64,000 bases of DNA from Streptomyces sp. NBC_00414 (GTDB lineage: Bacteria; Actinomycetota; Actinomycetes; Streptomycetales; Streptomycetaceae): assembly GCF_036038375.1 (NCBI RefSeq), contig NZ_CP107935.1, forward strand, positions 1,860,001 to 1,924,000, written 5' to 3'. The notes below the pieces were generated by a model. That model saw only the letters and a program-made list of their open reading frames with translations. It was not told where the DNA came from and searched no databases. A program made the translations under genes and the position numbers. Below, piece after piece: positions 38,855 through 48,062 of the stretch (positions are counted from its first letter, which is position 1; each line of letters opens with the position of its first letter).

Positions 38855-39226
38855 CTAGTTGGGGCGCTTGCCGTGCCAGACCAGCTCGATCATCGTGTGG
38901 TCGGGGTCGTGGATGTAGCAGAACTTCGACTGGTTCTCGGGGCGCTGGATCGGGCGGGTGTGGCGGATGCCCAACTCCCCCAGGTGCTCAAGGAAGTCGT
39001 CCCAGTCGTCGACCTCGACGGCGAAGTGGTAGGGCGCCATGCGCTCCATCTCCTCGACCGGGGTGAAGTGCAGGTCGAAGTTGCCGCGTGTCATCAGCAC
39101 CACTCGGGTGTTGGACTTGGGCATGATCCGCTTCATCCCGAAGACCTTGGTGTACCAGTCGGCGGTCCGGTCGGGGTCCGTGGTGGGGAAGTTGACGTGG
39201 TGGATGTACCGGGGTTCCTTGCTCAT
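38855..39226 (-). CDS. Small VOC (glyoxalase/dioxygenase) family protein
   Basis: A 123-residue single-unit vicinal-oxygen-chelate protein. Likely metal ligands are His in IHHVNF (residue 9 or 10), a second in PYHFAVEV and Glu in HTMIELVW near the end. ATG at 39226 with GAAGGG eight bases upstream. It lies between the alpha/beta hydrolase and the fumarylacetoacetase-type gene; it may isomerise or epimerise a pathway intermediate, or act as a dimeric dioxygenase. Confidence 0.83.
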   Translation of the reverse strand: MSKEPRYIHHVNFPTTDPDRTADWYTKVFGMKRIMPKSNTRVVLMTRGNFDLHFTPVEEMERMAPYHFAVEVDDWDDFLEHLGELGIRHTRPIQRPENQSKFCYIHDPDHTMIELVWHGKRPN

Positions 39227-39269
39227 GGTCGATTCCCTTCGGCGCTCACTCGGTTCCTTGCGGCGGCGC

Positions 39270-40088
39270 TCATGCGCGATTCCCTTCGAGGTGTACGGGG
39301 TTGGACAGCACACCGATGCCGCTGATCTCGATGTCCACGGTGTCGCCCGGCTCGATCCGGCAGGCCGACTCGGCGCCCATCCACAGCACGTCGCCCGGGT
39401 GCAGGGTGATGTGCCTGGTGATCTCGACGATGTGGTCGAAGGGGTCGAAGACCATGTCGCCGGTGGGGAACTCCGCGCGGACCTCGCCGTTCACGCGCAG
39501 GGTGGTGGTCTGGGCGAGCGCGTCGACGTCCGTCTCGATCCACGGGCCCATCGGCTTGAACGTGTCGCTGTTCTTGGCGCGCCAGAACGTGCGGTCCTGG
39601 TGCTGCCAGGTGCGGGCGCTGACGTCGTTGCCGATGGTCCAGCCGAAGACGGACTTGCGCGCCTCCTCCCGGGTGGCGCGGCGGACCGTACGGCCGATGA
39701 CGGCGACGAGTTCGGGTTCCGCCTCGAAGCGGCCCTCGACCTCGGCCGGTCTCACGATGGCCGAACCGTGCCCGGTCAGCGCGTTGTTGGCGCGGTAGCC
39801 GACTTCGGGACGGTCCGGGGTGGTGGCCCCGGCGTGTGCGATGTGCCGTGCGTAGTTCATGCCGACGGCGTAGAAGACCGGGGGCACGACCGGGGGCAGC
39901 CACACGGCGGTCGCCCGCGGGATCGTGCCGATGGCATCGGGAGGGTTCTCGCCGGGCGTCTGCCCGTTCTCGCTGTGCGGCTGCCGCCGCGTGGCCTCGA
40001 TCGGCGAGTCCGACAGCAGCGCGATGTCCTGCTCCCCCACCACGCCCCACACCGCCCGGCCGCCGACCGACACCCGTGCGTACCTCAT
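39270..40088 (-). CDS. Fumarylacetoacetate hydrolase-family enzyme
   Basis: A 272-residue FAH-fold protein (acylpyruvase, oxalocrotonate decarboxylase or hydratase family). The Mg-binding set is visible as FEAEPELVAVIG near residue 123 and FGWTIGNDVSARTWQ near 150. Its ATG overlaps the stop of the upstream aldehyde dehydrogenase (ATGA). It fits a step after ring cleavage: hydrolysis or hydration of a 2-oxo or dienoate product. Confidence 0.9.
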   Translation of the reverse strand: MRYARVSVGGRAVWGVVGEQDIALLSDSPIEATRRQPHSENGQTPGENPPDAIGTIPRATAVWLPPVVPPVFYAVGMNYARHIAHAGATTPDRPEVGYRANNALTGHGSAIVRPAEVEGRFEAEPELVAVIGRTVRRATREEARKSVFGWTIGNDVSARTWQHQDRTFWRAKNSDTFKPMGPWIETDVDALAQTTTLRVNGEVRAEFPTGDMVFDPFDHIVEITRHITLHPGDVLWMGAESACRIEPGDTVDIEISGIGVLSNPVHLEGNRA

Positions 40089-41533
40089 GGCACCAGCAGG
40101 TGGGAGACGCGCTTGGTGATCAGGTAGGCGTCGAGGGCCTCGGGTCCGCCCTCCCGGCCGTATCCGCTGTCCTTCACCCCGCCGGACGGGGCCTCGGGGA
40201 CCGAGCCGCCGCAGTGGTTGACCGACAGGATCCCGGCCTCCAGCTCGTCGGAGAGCCGTTCGGCGGTGGCGGCGGACCGCGTGAAGCCGTAGGCGGCGAG
40301 GCCGTACGGGAGGGCGTTCGCGGTGGCGAGCGCCTCGTCGAGGCCGGTGAAGGCGGTGATGGGGGCGAGCGGTCCGAACGGTTCCTCGTGCATCAGGTCC
40401 GCGTCCGCCGGTACGCCGGTCAGGACGGTCGGCGCGAAGAAGTACCCGGCGCGGTCGAGCCGTTCGCCACCGGTCAGCACCTTGGCGCCGCGGGCGACGG
40501 CGTCCGCGGTGAGGCGCTCCATCGCTTCGAGCCGGCGTTCGTTGGCGAGCGGGCCCATCGTGGTGCCCTCGCTCAGACCGTCCCCGACGACGACCGCCTC
40601 GGCGGCCTTCACGAACTCGGCGGTGAAGTCCTCGGCCAGGCTCTCGTGGACCAGGAAGCGGCTCGGCGAGGTGCACACCTGGCCGGCGTTGGCGAACTTG
40701 GCCTGCGCGGCCCTGCGGGCGGCCTGTACGGGATCGGCGTCGGCGCAGACGATCACCGGGGCATGGCCGCCCAGTTCCATCAGGGACGGCTTCATGGCCC
40801 TGCCCGCCTCGGCGGCGAGCAGTCTGCCCACGGGGACCGAGCCGGTGAAGGCGATCAGACGGGTCACGGGCGAGGCGATGAGGTGCGCGGACACCTCGGC
40901 GGGCTCGCCGAAGACGAGGTTGAGGACACCGGGCGGCAGGCCCGCGTCCAGGTAGCACCGGACCAGCGCGGCGGCCGTCGCGGGGGTCTCCTCCGAGGCC
41001 TTGATGACGAGGGAGCAGCCGGCCGAGAGCGCCGAGGAGATCTTGCGATTGGGGCCGCCGACCGGGAAGTTCCACGGAACGAAGGCGGCGACCGGTCCGA
41101 CGGGCTCACGTCGTACGGTCAGCACGGTGCCGGGGGCCGAGGGGATGACGCGGCCGTACGCGCGGCGGGCGTCGTCGGCGTGCCAGCGCAGGGTGTCGGC
41201 GGTGCGGTGGGCCTCGCCGGTCGACTCAGCGAGCGGCTTGCCCTGCTCCCGTGTCATGACGCGGCCGATCTCGGCGGCTCGCTCGTCGATCAGGCCCGCG
41301 GCGGCGTGCAGGATGGCGGTGCGCCGGGCGACGGGCGTCCCGCGCCAGACACGGAAGCCTTCGTCGGCGGCGCCGAGGGCGCGGTCGAGGTCGGCGGTCG
41401 TGGCCAGCGGTACCTCTCCGATCACCTCCTCGGTGGCCGGGTTCACGATCGGGGCGGTACGTCCGGTGCCGCCCTGGCACCACTCGCCCGCGATGTGCAT
41501 GCGGACGGCGGGGTGGCCGTGCTCGGTGGTCAT
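40085..41533 (-). CDS. Aldehyde dehydrogenase (succinate/muconate-semialdehyde dehydrogenase type)
   Basis: A 482-residue NAD(P)-dependent aldehyde dehydrogenase of the GabD-like branch: AFVPWNFPVGGP, KASEETP, FTGSVPVG, general base Glu in LMELGGHAP and nucleophile Cys in NAGQVCTSPSR. It is followed without gap by the FAH gene and preceded by the extradiol dioxygenase gene. Such an order is typical of meta-cleavage operons, where it would oxidise a ring-cleavage semialdehyde. Confidence 0.9.
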   Translation of the reverse strand: MTTEHGHPAVRMHIAGEWCQGGTGRTAPIVNPATEEVIGEVPLATTADLDRALGAADEGFRVWRGTPVARRTAILHAAAGLIDERAAEIGRVMTREQGKPLAESTGEAHRTADTLRWHADDARRAYGRVIPSAPGTVLTVRREPVGPVAAFVPWNFPVGGPNRKISSALSAGCSLVIKASEETPATAAALVRCYLDAGLPPGVLNLVFGEPAEVSAHLIASPVTRLIAFTGSVPVGRLLAAEAGRAMKPSLMELGGHAPVIVCADADPVQAARRAAQAKFANAGQVCTSPSRFLVHESLAEDFTAEFVKAAEAVVVGDGLSEGTTMGPLANERRLEAMERLTADAVARGAKVLTGGERLDRAGYFFAPTVLTGVPADADLMHEEPFGPLAPITAFTGLDEALATANALPYGLAAYGFTRSAATAERLSDELEAGILSVNHCGGSVPEAPSGGVKDSGYGREGGPEALDAYLITKRVSHLLVP

Positions 41534-41639
41534 GGGTGGATGCCTCTCGGGCTGGAGCTCGGGCGAGCGAGCGGAGCGAGACGGGAGTGGCGAGGAGGGG
41601 TCGCGGAAGTGACGGGGGTCGGTTCAGGAGGCCGGGAGC

Positions 41640-42557
41640 TCAGGAGGCTGGGGCGTCCTGGTCGCGGTTGGAGCGCAGCGCCCAGATGTGGTGGGGCGGG
41701 GTGGTCTCGTGGACGCGGGTCTCGTAGGAGTCGTCGACCCGGTCCATGTCGGCGGCGTACTCGACGCGGCCTCCGCACGGGGCGTGCACGAAGCGGAAGA
41801 CGTTGGAGCCGACCGTGTGCCGGCCGAGCCGACGGGCCTCCCGCCAGCCCCGCTCGATCATGTGGTTGCCGCCCTCGATCACGTCGTCGAAGCCCGGCAC
41901 CTCGTACGCGATGTGGTTGACCCCGGCCTTGTCCGGGCGGTGGCACAGCAGCATGGTGTGCTGGTCGTCGTCGCCCGGGGCCTGCATGAACACCCCCATG
42001 GGCTCGACCACGTCGGTGGGCCGGAAGCCGAGGCGCCGCGTGTAGAACGCGACCGCCGCCTCCTTGCCCGGCTTCGGGATGTTGAGGGCCACGTGGCACA
42101 TGCGCAGCGGGCGGACCCGCTCGATCGGCTCCAGAGGCGTGTTCCAGCGGCGCAGGCTGCCGAGCGCGTTGACGGGGCGCGGGGTGACGACGGCGGGCCT
42201 GGGCCGGGCCAGGGACAGCCCCACTCCGAAACCCGTCTCGTCCACGGTGTGGTGGACGCCGTCGGCGCTCGCGCGGACCGCCCGGTCCTGGCCGGCCGCG
42301 GCCACCAGCCGCTCCAACTCCTCGCGGGTGTCGACGCCCCACACCACTTCACGCAGGGTCGGGCCCGCCTCCACGGGGGCGGGCAGCCGCGGGTCGGCCC
42401 CGGTGTCCAGGTGCAGGGTCTGGCCGGTGAGCGTCTCGAACACGGCGTGCTCGCGGGTCTTCTCCACCAGGAAAAGCCCGAAGTCCTCGAAGAACCGGAC
42501 GCATTCGCCGAGATCATCGATGCTGTAGGTGACCGATTCGATTCGCTGAATTCCCAT
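41640..42557 (-). CDS. Extradiol-type ring-cleavage dioxygenase (two-domain VOC protein)
   Basis: A 305-residue protein with two VOC modules, as in catechol 2,3-dioxygenases. The C-terminal module has the metal ligands His in CHVALNI (near residue 154), His in VNHIAYEV (near 215) and Glu in GRVEYAADM (near 266). It would open a catechol-like ring next to a hydroxyl using Fe(II) and O2. ATG at 42557 with GAGG upstream. The LysR gene precedes it, with a dyad in the gap. Substrate not predictable. Confidence 0.85.
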   Translation of the reverse strand: MGIQRIESVTYSIDDLGECVRFFEDFGLFLVEKTREHAVFETLTGQTLHLDTGADPRLPAPVEAGPTLREVVWGVDTREELERLVAAAGQDRAVRASADGVHHTVDETGFGVGLSLARPRPAVVTPRPVNALGSLRRWNTPLEPIERVRPLRMCHVALNIPKPGKEAAVAFYTRRLGFRPTDVVEPMGVFMQAPGDDDQHTMLLCHRPDKAGVNHIAYEVPGFDDVIEGGNHMIERGWREARRLGRHTVGSNVFRFVHAPCGGRVEYAADMDRVDDSYETRVHETTPPHHIWALRSNRDQDAPAS

Positions 42558-42636
42558 GGATACCTCGTTTCCGGGTCGCCTGGCGAGCGTAGATTCCGGG
42601 CCACGAATTCCTCAACGGCCCGACCCCCGCGGAATG

Positions 42637-42653
42637 CGCAATCGTTTCTTGCG
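42637..42653. promoter_or_regulatory. Dyad in front of the dioxygenase gene, possible LysR site
   Basis: CGCAA and TTGCG are separated by seven bases about 80 bases upstream of the dioxygenase start, in the 126-base gap after the LysR gene. Spacing resembles LysR-type T-N11-A sites, but no binding evidence is available. Confidence 0.4.
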
Positions 42654-42683
42654 GCTCGGTCGGTCTTCGGCTGCGCGCAGTCC

Positions 42684-43595
42684 TTATGGCCGGATCGCGC
42701 GCATGGGGTTCTGCGAGAACCACTGGGCGAGGAACTCCAGGAACACGCTGACCTTGCGCGGGGTGTCGTGGCCCGGGCCGTAGATCGCGTACAGGGGGCG
42801 GTCAGGTACCGCCAGTTCCGGCAGCAGGACCTGGAGGGCGCCGGAGACGAGATCGTCGTACGCCGGACGCTGTGGGAGCAGGGCGATGCCCCGGCCGTGG
42901 ACGGCCGCCTTCTGCAGGGCGATGTAGGAGTTGGACGAGAAGGCGATGTTGCGGATCTTGTGCAGGGTGCTCGCGTGTCCGTGGCCGATGCGCCAGACGG
43001 GGTCGTTCGTGTGCACCAGGCAGTCGTGGCCCGCCAGGTCGTTCGGGTGGGCGAGGGCACCGTGCCGGTCGATGTACGCCTTCGACGCGCACAGGACGAA
43101 CGGCAGCGACGATATCTTCTTGAGCCGCACGCTGGAGTCGCGCAGATCCCGGGTGTGGAAAGCGATGTCGAATCCACTGTCCAGGAAGTCGTAGGTCCGG
43201 TCGGACATTCCGCCGAGTTCGAAGCGGATCTGGATTTTCGGATGGGCCGCGGAGAAGGCCGCGATGGCGTCACCGAGGTCGAGACTGCCTATCCACTTGG
43301 GGCAGATGATGCTCAGCGCTCCCTCGGCGCGGTCGTGGAGCTGGGCTATGCCGGCGTCCTCGGCGTCGATCTCGTCCAGAATGCGTGCGGCGAATTCCGC
43401 GTACCGCTGCCCCGGTTCGGTGAGGCTGACGGAACGGGCGGTGCGGTTGACCAGGCGGACGCCCACCTGCCGTTCCAGTTCGGCGACGTGCCGTGACACC
43501 AGCGAGCCCGAGGAGCCCAGCTTCTTGGCGGCTCCGCTGAAGCTGCCGACCTGTGCGACGGTGACGAAGCTGTGCATGAGGAGCAAGCGATCCAT
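42684..43595 (-). CDS. LysR-family transcriptional regulator
   Basis: A 303-residue LysR regulator with an N-terminal winged helix (HSFVTVAQVGSFSGAAKKL, then LVSRHVAELERQVGVRL) and a type-2 periplasmic-like effector domain. It is co-directional between the sugar-type ABC importer and the dioxygenase operon and probably controls the catabolic genes in response to the imported compound. ATG at 43595; 29 bases separate it from the binding-protein stop. Confidence 0.92.
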   Translation of the reverse strand: MDRLLLMHSFVTVAQVGSFSGAAKKLGSSGSLVSRHVAELERQVGVRLVNRTARSVSLTEPGQRYAEFAARILDEIDAEDAGIAQLHDRAEGALSIICPKWIGSLDLGDAIAAFSAAHPKIQIRFELGGMSDRTYDFLDSGFDIAFHTRDLRDSSVRLKKISSLPFVLCASKAYIDRHGALAHPNDLAGHDCLVHTNDPVWRIGHGHASTLHKIRNIAFSSNSYIALQKAAVHGRGIALLPQRPAYDDLVSGALQVLLPELAVPDRPLYAIYGPGHDTPRKVSVFLEFLAQWFSQNPMRAIRP

Positions 43596-43624
43596 GGTTC
43601 CCTCCGGGGGCTCCCGCCCGCTCG

Positions 43625-44578
43625 CTACTCGGGGCAGTACTGGGGTGCTTCGCTCACGTTTTCCTTGGTGACCAAGACAAGAGGAATGTTGGCAATTTTG
43701 TCAACGGTCTTGTCCTTGTCGAGCAGACCGATCGTGTTCTTCACCGCGGTCCGCCCGATCACCATGGCCGAGTTCGCCACGGTGGCGGACAGTTGGCCGC
43801 TCTTGACGGCGGCCACCCCGTCCTCGGTGCCGTTCACGGAGACGATCTTGACGTTCTCGGCGCCGGCCGCGTCGAAGGCCTTGCGTACGGAGAAGGCCAT
43901 CTCCTCGTTGGCGACGAAGGCGTAGTCCAGGTCCGGGTGGGCCTGGATCATGTTCTCGGCGACTTCCTGCGCCTTGGCGGGGTTGAACATGCCGGGTTGA
44001 TCGGCCACGACCTTCGCGGTCGCGGGCAGGCCGCTCTTGAAGCCGCCGACCAGCAGATCGGAGGCGGCGCCCGGCGCGCCCGCGACGATGCCGACCTGCA
44101 CGTCCTTGCCCGCGGCGTCCTTCTCGATCCAGCCGGCGTCCAGGCTGCCGACCTTCTTCAGGTCGACCTTGGCGACACCGAGGACGTCCGACATGTCCGA
44201 GGTGGCGACGGAGGTCAGATAGATCGGGATGCCCGCGCGCTCGGCCTTGGCTATGTCGCCTTCGAGGGCGTCGACGTTCACGGTCTGGACGATCAGCGCG
44301 TCCACATTGCGGGAGATCATGTCCTCGATGTTGGACAGCTCGGTCCCGGCGTCCTGCTTGGAGTTGGCCGAGTAGATCTCGGCCCCCTCCGCCTCGGCCG
44401 TCCGCTCGACGGCCTTGAGGAGACAGGTGTGGAAATGCGTATTGGACCCGTTCACGAACCCGAGACTGACGGAGCCGGAACTCCCCGCCTCGTCCTCGGC
44501 CCCGCACCCGGCGAGCACGAGGGCGGCAACACCGACCATCGAAACGGCGGCAACTCCACGACGACGACTGATGAGCAT
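43625..44578 (-). CDS. Ribose-type ABC importer substrate-binding lipoprotein
   Basis: A 317-residue type-1 periplasmic-binding-protein of the RbsB/XylF group. The signal peptide ends in lipobox LVLAGC; the mature part shows LGFVNGSNTHFH, the DALIVQTVN hinge segment and VNGTEDGVAAVKSGQLSATVA. It captures the substrate for the permease and ATPase encoded upstream. ATG at 44578; an upstream extension in frame to 44674 is not signal-peptide-like and is rejected. Ligand may be non-sugar given the catabolic genes. Confidence 0.92.
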   Translation of the reverse strand: MLISRRRGVAAVSMVGVAALVLAGCGAEDEAGSSGSVSLGFVNGSNTHFHTCLLKAVERTAEAEGAEIYSANSKQDAGTELSNIEDMISRNVDALIVQTVNVDALEGDIAKAERAGIPIYLTSVATSDMSDVLGVAKVDLKKVGSLDAGWIEKDAAGKDVQVGIVAGAPGAASDLLVGGFKSGLPATAKVVADQPGMFNPAKAQEVAENMIQAHPDLDYAFVANEEMAFSVRKAFDAAGAENVKIVSVNGTEDGVAAVKSGQLSATVANSAMVIGRTAVKNTIGLLDKDKTVDKIANIPLVLVTKENVSEAPQYCPE

Positions 44579-44673
44579 GACGATCAGACCTTTCCTGCAC
44601 CGTTGAAGAAAAGAAGGGCGCCACGAGGGCATGCGCGCGCCCTGAGCAGGGCGCCCCGGAGGGGCCGCCCTCA

Positions 44674-44716
44674 AGGGGCGCGGGGAACTGCGCGACCAGC
44701 CCCCACCGGCCCGCGG
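44674..44716. repeat. Probable dispersed Streptomyces intergenic repeat
   Basis: The stretch AGGGGCGCGGGGAACTGCGC continuing into a CAGCCCCCACCGGCCCGCGG-type end resembles a high-copy intergenic sequence I remember from many Streptomyces genomes. It lies between the permease and binding-protein genes of one operon, where it may act as attenuator or mRNA-stability element. Recognition is from memory only. Confidence 0.5.
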
Positions 44717-44725
44717 AAAAACGAA

Positions 44726-45742
44726 CTACACCCCCGCGGAGCGACTTCGCTGAACCTCGTTCACCACAGCGGCGACCAGCAGCACACCTCCGGTCACCAC
44801 GAACTGGTAATTACTGTTGACCTGCAACAGATTGAGCGCGTTGGCCACAACACCCAGCAGCACGACCCCCAACACGGTGCCCACCACACTCCCGTGGCCC
44901 CCGGCCAGAGAGGTCCCGCCGATGACCACCGCGGCCACAGCCGTCAACTGGGTCAGCAGACCGGCGGTGTTGGGCGCCGCGGCCCCGACACGGGACAGCA
45001 GCATCAGCCCCGCAAGCCCGGCAAGGGCCCCCGCGAGCGCGTACAACGTGAGCTTGCGCCCGGCCACACTGATCCCGCTGAGCCGCGCGACGTGCTCGTT
45101 GCCGCCCATGGCGAAGGCGTCCCGGCCGAAGGTCGTGAACCGCATGGTCAGGCCGATCGCGACGAGCACCAGCACGGCGACGACGGTCAGGTAGGGGATG
45201 CCGAGGAGGTCGGAGTTGCCGAGCGCGGACATCTTGTCGCCGATGGTGACGCTCATGCCGTCGATGACGAGCAGGGCCACCCCGTCCAGCAGCATCGCGG
45301 TGGCCAGGGTGGCGACGAACGGGGCGACCCTGGTGAAGGTCACCACCACCCCGTTCACCAGCCCGATCAGGGTGGCGAGGAACAGGGCGACGGCCACCGT
45401 GGCGGGCGTGGACCAGCCGTCGTGCAGCAGCTGCGCGGCCACCGACAGGGTGACGGCGGCGTTGCTGCCCATGGAGAAGTCCATGCCGCCGGAGGTCATC
45501 AGCAGGGTCAGCCCGGCCGCGAGGACGGCGTTCACGCTGATCTGCCGCAGCACGTTGAGCAGGTTCTGCGAGGTGGTGAACGAGTCGGCCTGGACGGCGG
45601 TGAACACCGCGACCAGCACGAGGACCAGGATCAGTCCGCCGTGCGGCGCCCGCACCAGGGACCGGACGGAAAGGCGGGAGGAGGTGCGCTCGGACGGGCC
45701 GGCCGCGACGTCGGGCGAGGCGGAGGGGGTCTTGAGGCTCAC
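44726..45742 (-). CDS. Ribose-type ABC importer permease
   Basis: A 338-residue RbsC-family permease with about eight to ten hydrophobic helices and the family motif MTSGGMDFSMGSNAAVT (near residue 85) and GRDAFAMGGNEHVARLSGI (near 210). The GTG start overlaps the ATPase stop (GTGA), so the open frame extending further upstream is not part of the gene. Works with the adjacent ATPase and binding protein. Confidence 0.92.
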   Translation of the reverse strand: MSLKTPSASPDVAAGPSERTSSRLSVRSLVRAPHGGLILVLVLVAVFTAVQADSFTTSQNLLNVLRQISVNAVLAAGLTLLMTSGGMDFSMGSNAAVTLSVAAQLLHDGWSTPATVAVALFLATLIGLVNGVVVTFTRVAPFVATLATAMLLDGVALLVIDGMSVTIGDKMSALGNSDLLGIPYLTVVAVLVLVAIGLTMRFTTFGRDAFAMGGNEHVARLSGISVAGRKLTLYALAGALAGLAGLMLLSRVGAAAPNTAGLLTQLTAVAAVVIGGTSLAGGHGSVVGTVLGVVLLGVVANALNLLQVNSNYQFVVTGGVLLVAAVVNEVQRSRSAGV

Positions 45743-47226
45743 TGCGGCTGACCTCCGAGTGCGGTGGCGACGAGCTCGTCGCGGGTGATGTCGGTGATGT
45801 CGTGGTGGGCGACCGTGCGGCCGGCGCTGACGACGACGACCCGGTCGGCGAGGCGCATGACCTCTTCGGCGGAGGAGGAGGCGAGCAGTACGGCCACGCC
45901 GTTCGAGGCGAGGTCGTCGACCAGGGTGTGGATGTCGGCCATGGCCGCCACGTCCACACCGTTGGTGGGGTCTTCGAGAAAGCAGGCGACAGGCTCGGTC
46001 TCCAGCCACTTGCCCAGCAGGACCTTCTGCTGGTTGCCGCCGGACAGTTGGCCCACCGGCGGATTGCCGGTCAGGGCGACCACGCCGTATGCGCTGCGCA
46101 ACGGCGCGGCGCGGCGGGCCAGTTCGCCGCGCCGGTGGAGCCGGCGGCGGGCGAGACGGTCGCCGGCGAGCAGCAGATTCTCGTCCAGGGCCATTCCCTG
46201 GACCAGTCCGAGGGTCCGGCGGTCGCCCGTGACGCAGCGCAGACCGCCGGCGAGGGAGGCGGAGACCCGGCCGAGGGGTACGGTCCGGCCGTCGACGAGC
46301 AGTTCCCCGCTGTCGGGGCGCCGCCGCCCGGACAGCAGGTCGAAGAGTCTCGACTGGGCGTCGCCCGCGGGTCCGAGCACGGCGACGATCTCGCCCTTGC
46401 GCACCTCGACGGTGAAGTCCCGGACGGCCCGGCCGTGACTCAGGCCGCGTACGGTCAGGCCGCTCTCGTGCTTGGGCGCGGGGCGCTCGGGTCGCCGCGA
46501 GACCACGTCCCGGCCGACCATGCCGCGGACCAGCGAGGCGGTGTCCATCTCGGTGGCCGGGGCGCTGGTCACCACCTTCCCGTCGCGCAGGACGGTGAGC
46601 CGGTCGGCGACGGACATGACCTCGTCGATGTAGTGCGAGATGTAGACGACGGCGACACCGTCGTCCCGCAGGGTCCGCACCAACTCCCGTATCCGGCCCG
46701 CGTCCTTGGCGCTCAGACAGGCGGTCGGTTCGTCGAGGACCAGGATCCGGCCGCCTCGGCGGACCTCCCGGGCCACCTCGACCATGGTCTGCTCGGCGAC
46801 GGTGAGCGTACCGGCGACGCGTTGGACGTCGATGTCGATCCCGAGTGCGTACAGAGCCTCGCGCGCCCGGTCGCGTACGGCAGCCCAGTCGACCACGGGA
46901 CCACGGGTGGGCAGGTCGCCGAGCAGTACGTTCTCGGCGACGGTCAGTCCCATCGCCAGTTCACGGCGCTGCGGCACACAGGCGATCCCGAGCCGGCGGG
47001 CCCTGCGCACGCTCAGTCCGGAGTGCGACCGGCCGCCCACCTCGATGGTGCCGCCGTCGGCCTGGTGGACCCCGGACAGGACCTGTACGAGCGTCGACTT
47101 GCCGGCTCCGTTCATGCCCATCAACGCGTGGATCTCACCGGGGTACAGGTCGAGATCGACGCCTTTCAGCGCGGCTGCTCCGCCGAAGCTCTTGGTGACG
47201 CCTCGCACGCGGACCACGGGTGTCAC
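45739..47226 (-). CDS. Ribose-type ABC importer ATP-binding protein (two NBDs)
   Basis: A 495-residue RbsA/MglA-type ATPase with two nucleotide-binding domains. The first has GMNGAGKST, VAEQTMVEVAREV in place of a classical signature and LVLDEPTA. The second has a weak Walker A, GPAGDAQSR, but a good LSGGNQQKVLLGKWL; its Walker B reads CFLEDPTNG, with Glu-Asp swapped relative to DEPT. The GTG at 47226 overlaps the upstream CMD gene stop (GTGA). Confidence 0.92.
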   Translation of the reverse strand: MTPVVRVRGVTKSFGGAAALKGVDLDLYPGEIHALMGMNGAGKSTLVQVLSGVHQADGGTIEVGGRSHSGLSVRRARRLGIACVPQRRELAMGLTVAENVLLGDLPTRGPVVDWAAVRDRAREALYALGIDIDVQRVAGTLTVAEQTMVEVAREVRRGGRILVLDEPTACLSAKDAGRIRELVRTLRDDGVAVVYISHYIDEVMSVADRLTVLRDGKVVTSAPATEMDTASLVRGMVGRDVVSRRPERPAPKHESGLTVRGLSHGRAVRDFTVEVRKGEIVAVLGPAGDAQSRLFDLLSGRRRPDSGELLVDGRTVPLGRVSASLAGGLRCVTGDRRTLGLVQGMALDENLLLAGDRLARRRLHRRGELARRAAPLRSAYGVVALTGNPPVGQLSGGNQQKVLLGKWLETEPVACFLEDPTNGVDVAAMADIHTLVDDLASNGVAVLLASSSAEEVMRLADRVVVVSAGRTVAHHDITDITRDELVATALGGQPQ

Positions 47227-47846
47227 GGCCGCGGCCCGTCGCCGGCGAGGTCCGCGTCCTCGGGGTGTACGGCGTCGGGGTGTACGCGCCCGTAGCCGCG
47301 GATGTCCGGGAACGGTGGCGCCTTGTCGGCCTGCAGGTCCACCTGGAAGGTGTTCAGGCACATGCCGAGCATGGTGAAGTTGCCGAGGGCTCCGACGGTG
47401 TCGACCAGGCCCTTGGACCCGAAGTGCGCGAGGGCGCGGGCGAAGGTCTCGTCGGTGACGAAGTGCTCGTCGAGGATCTCGCGGCAGAACTGGTAGAAGG
47501 CCTGGTCCGCCTCGTCGTCGAAGCGGGCCTCCCGCTTCTCGGCGACGGCCTTGACGGCGGCCTCCGGGATGCCTGCCTCGACCGCCTGGCGCACATGCGC
47601 GTTCCAGGAGTACTGGGCGTCCCAGTTCCGGGCGGCCAGCAGCAGCGCGAGTTCGCGCAGATGCTCGGGCAGGCCGCAGTCGAAGCGGGCGAACGCGCCC
47701 AGGGACTCGGCCCGTTCGCACATGTCCGGGCTGTGCAGCCAGACCCTGAACGGTCCACGGACGGCACCACGGCGGCCGGCGATACGGGCGGCCAACTCCT
47801 GCTGCCGCGGATTCATTTCCTCATCGCTGAGAACGGGGAGCCTCAT
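47223..47846 (-). CDS. Carboxymuconolactone decarboxylase-family protein
   Basis: A 207-residue all-helical CMD/AhpD-fold protein (LALLLAARNWDAQYSWNAHVRQAVEAG near residue 78; ALAHFGSKGLVDTVGALGNF near 150). Family members decarboxylate carboxymuconolactone or act as thiol-disulfide reductases, but no CxxC is present here. It is the first gene of the long leftward run, coupled to the ABC ATPase. ATG at 47846 with AAAGGCAGG upstream; the longer open frame before it is not coding. Confidence 0.85.
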   Translation of the reverse strand: MRLPVLSDEEMNPRQQELAARIAGRRGAVRGPFRVWLHSPDMCERAESLGAFARFDCGLPEHLRELALLLAARNWDAQYSWNAHVRQAVEAGIPEAAVKAVAEKREARFDDEADQAFYQFCREILDEHFVTDETFARALAHFGSKGLVDTVGALGNFTMLGMCLNTFQVDLQADKAPPFPDIRGYGRVHPDAVHPEDADLAGDGPRP

Positions 47847-48062
47847 CTGGCCGATACCTGCCTTTTCTTTCCGGCGCGTCTCGTACGCGGATCGACAAGC
47901 CGTGCGATGGCAGCCGACGGTACAGCCGGGTCCGAGAAGCTCACCCCTCCTGGAACGCAAGGTAAAACTGCACGCCGGAGGGCACCCATTCGCGGAAACG
48001 CGACCTAACGTCGGTCGACGCAGCATCGGAGGAAGCGAGAGAACGGTGAGGTGGAATCCCGG

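Noticed and set aside
44600..44725. Small RNA or peptide gene in the importer operon gap
   Set aside because: Only short GC-rich hairpins and a remembered dispersed repeat are present; no start with ribosome site and no promoter was seen.
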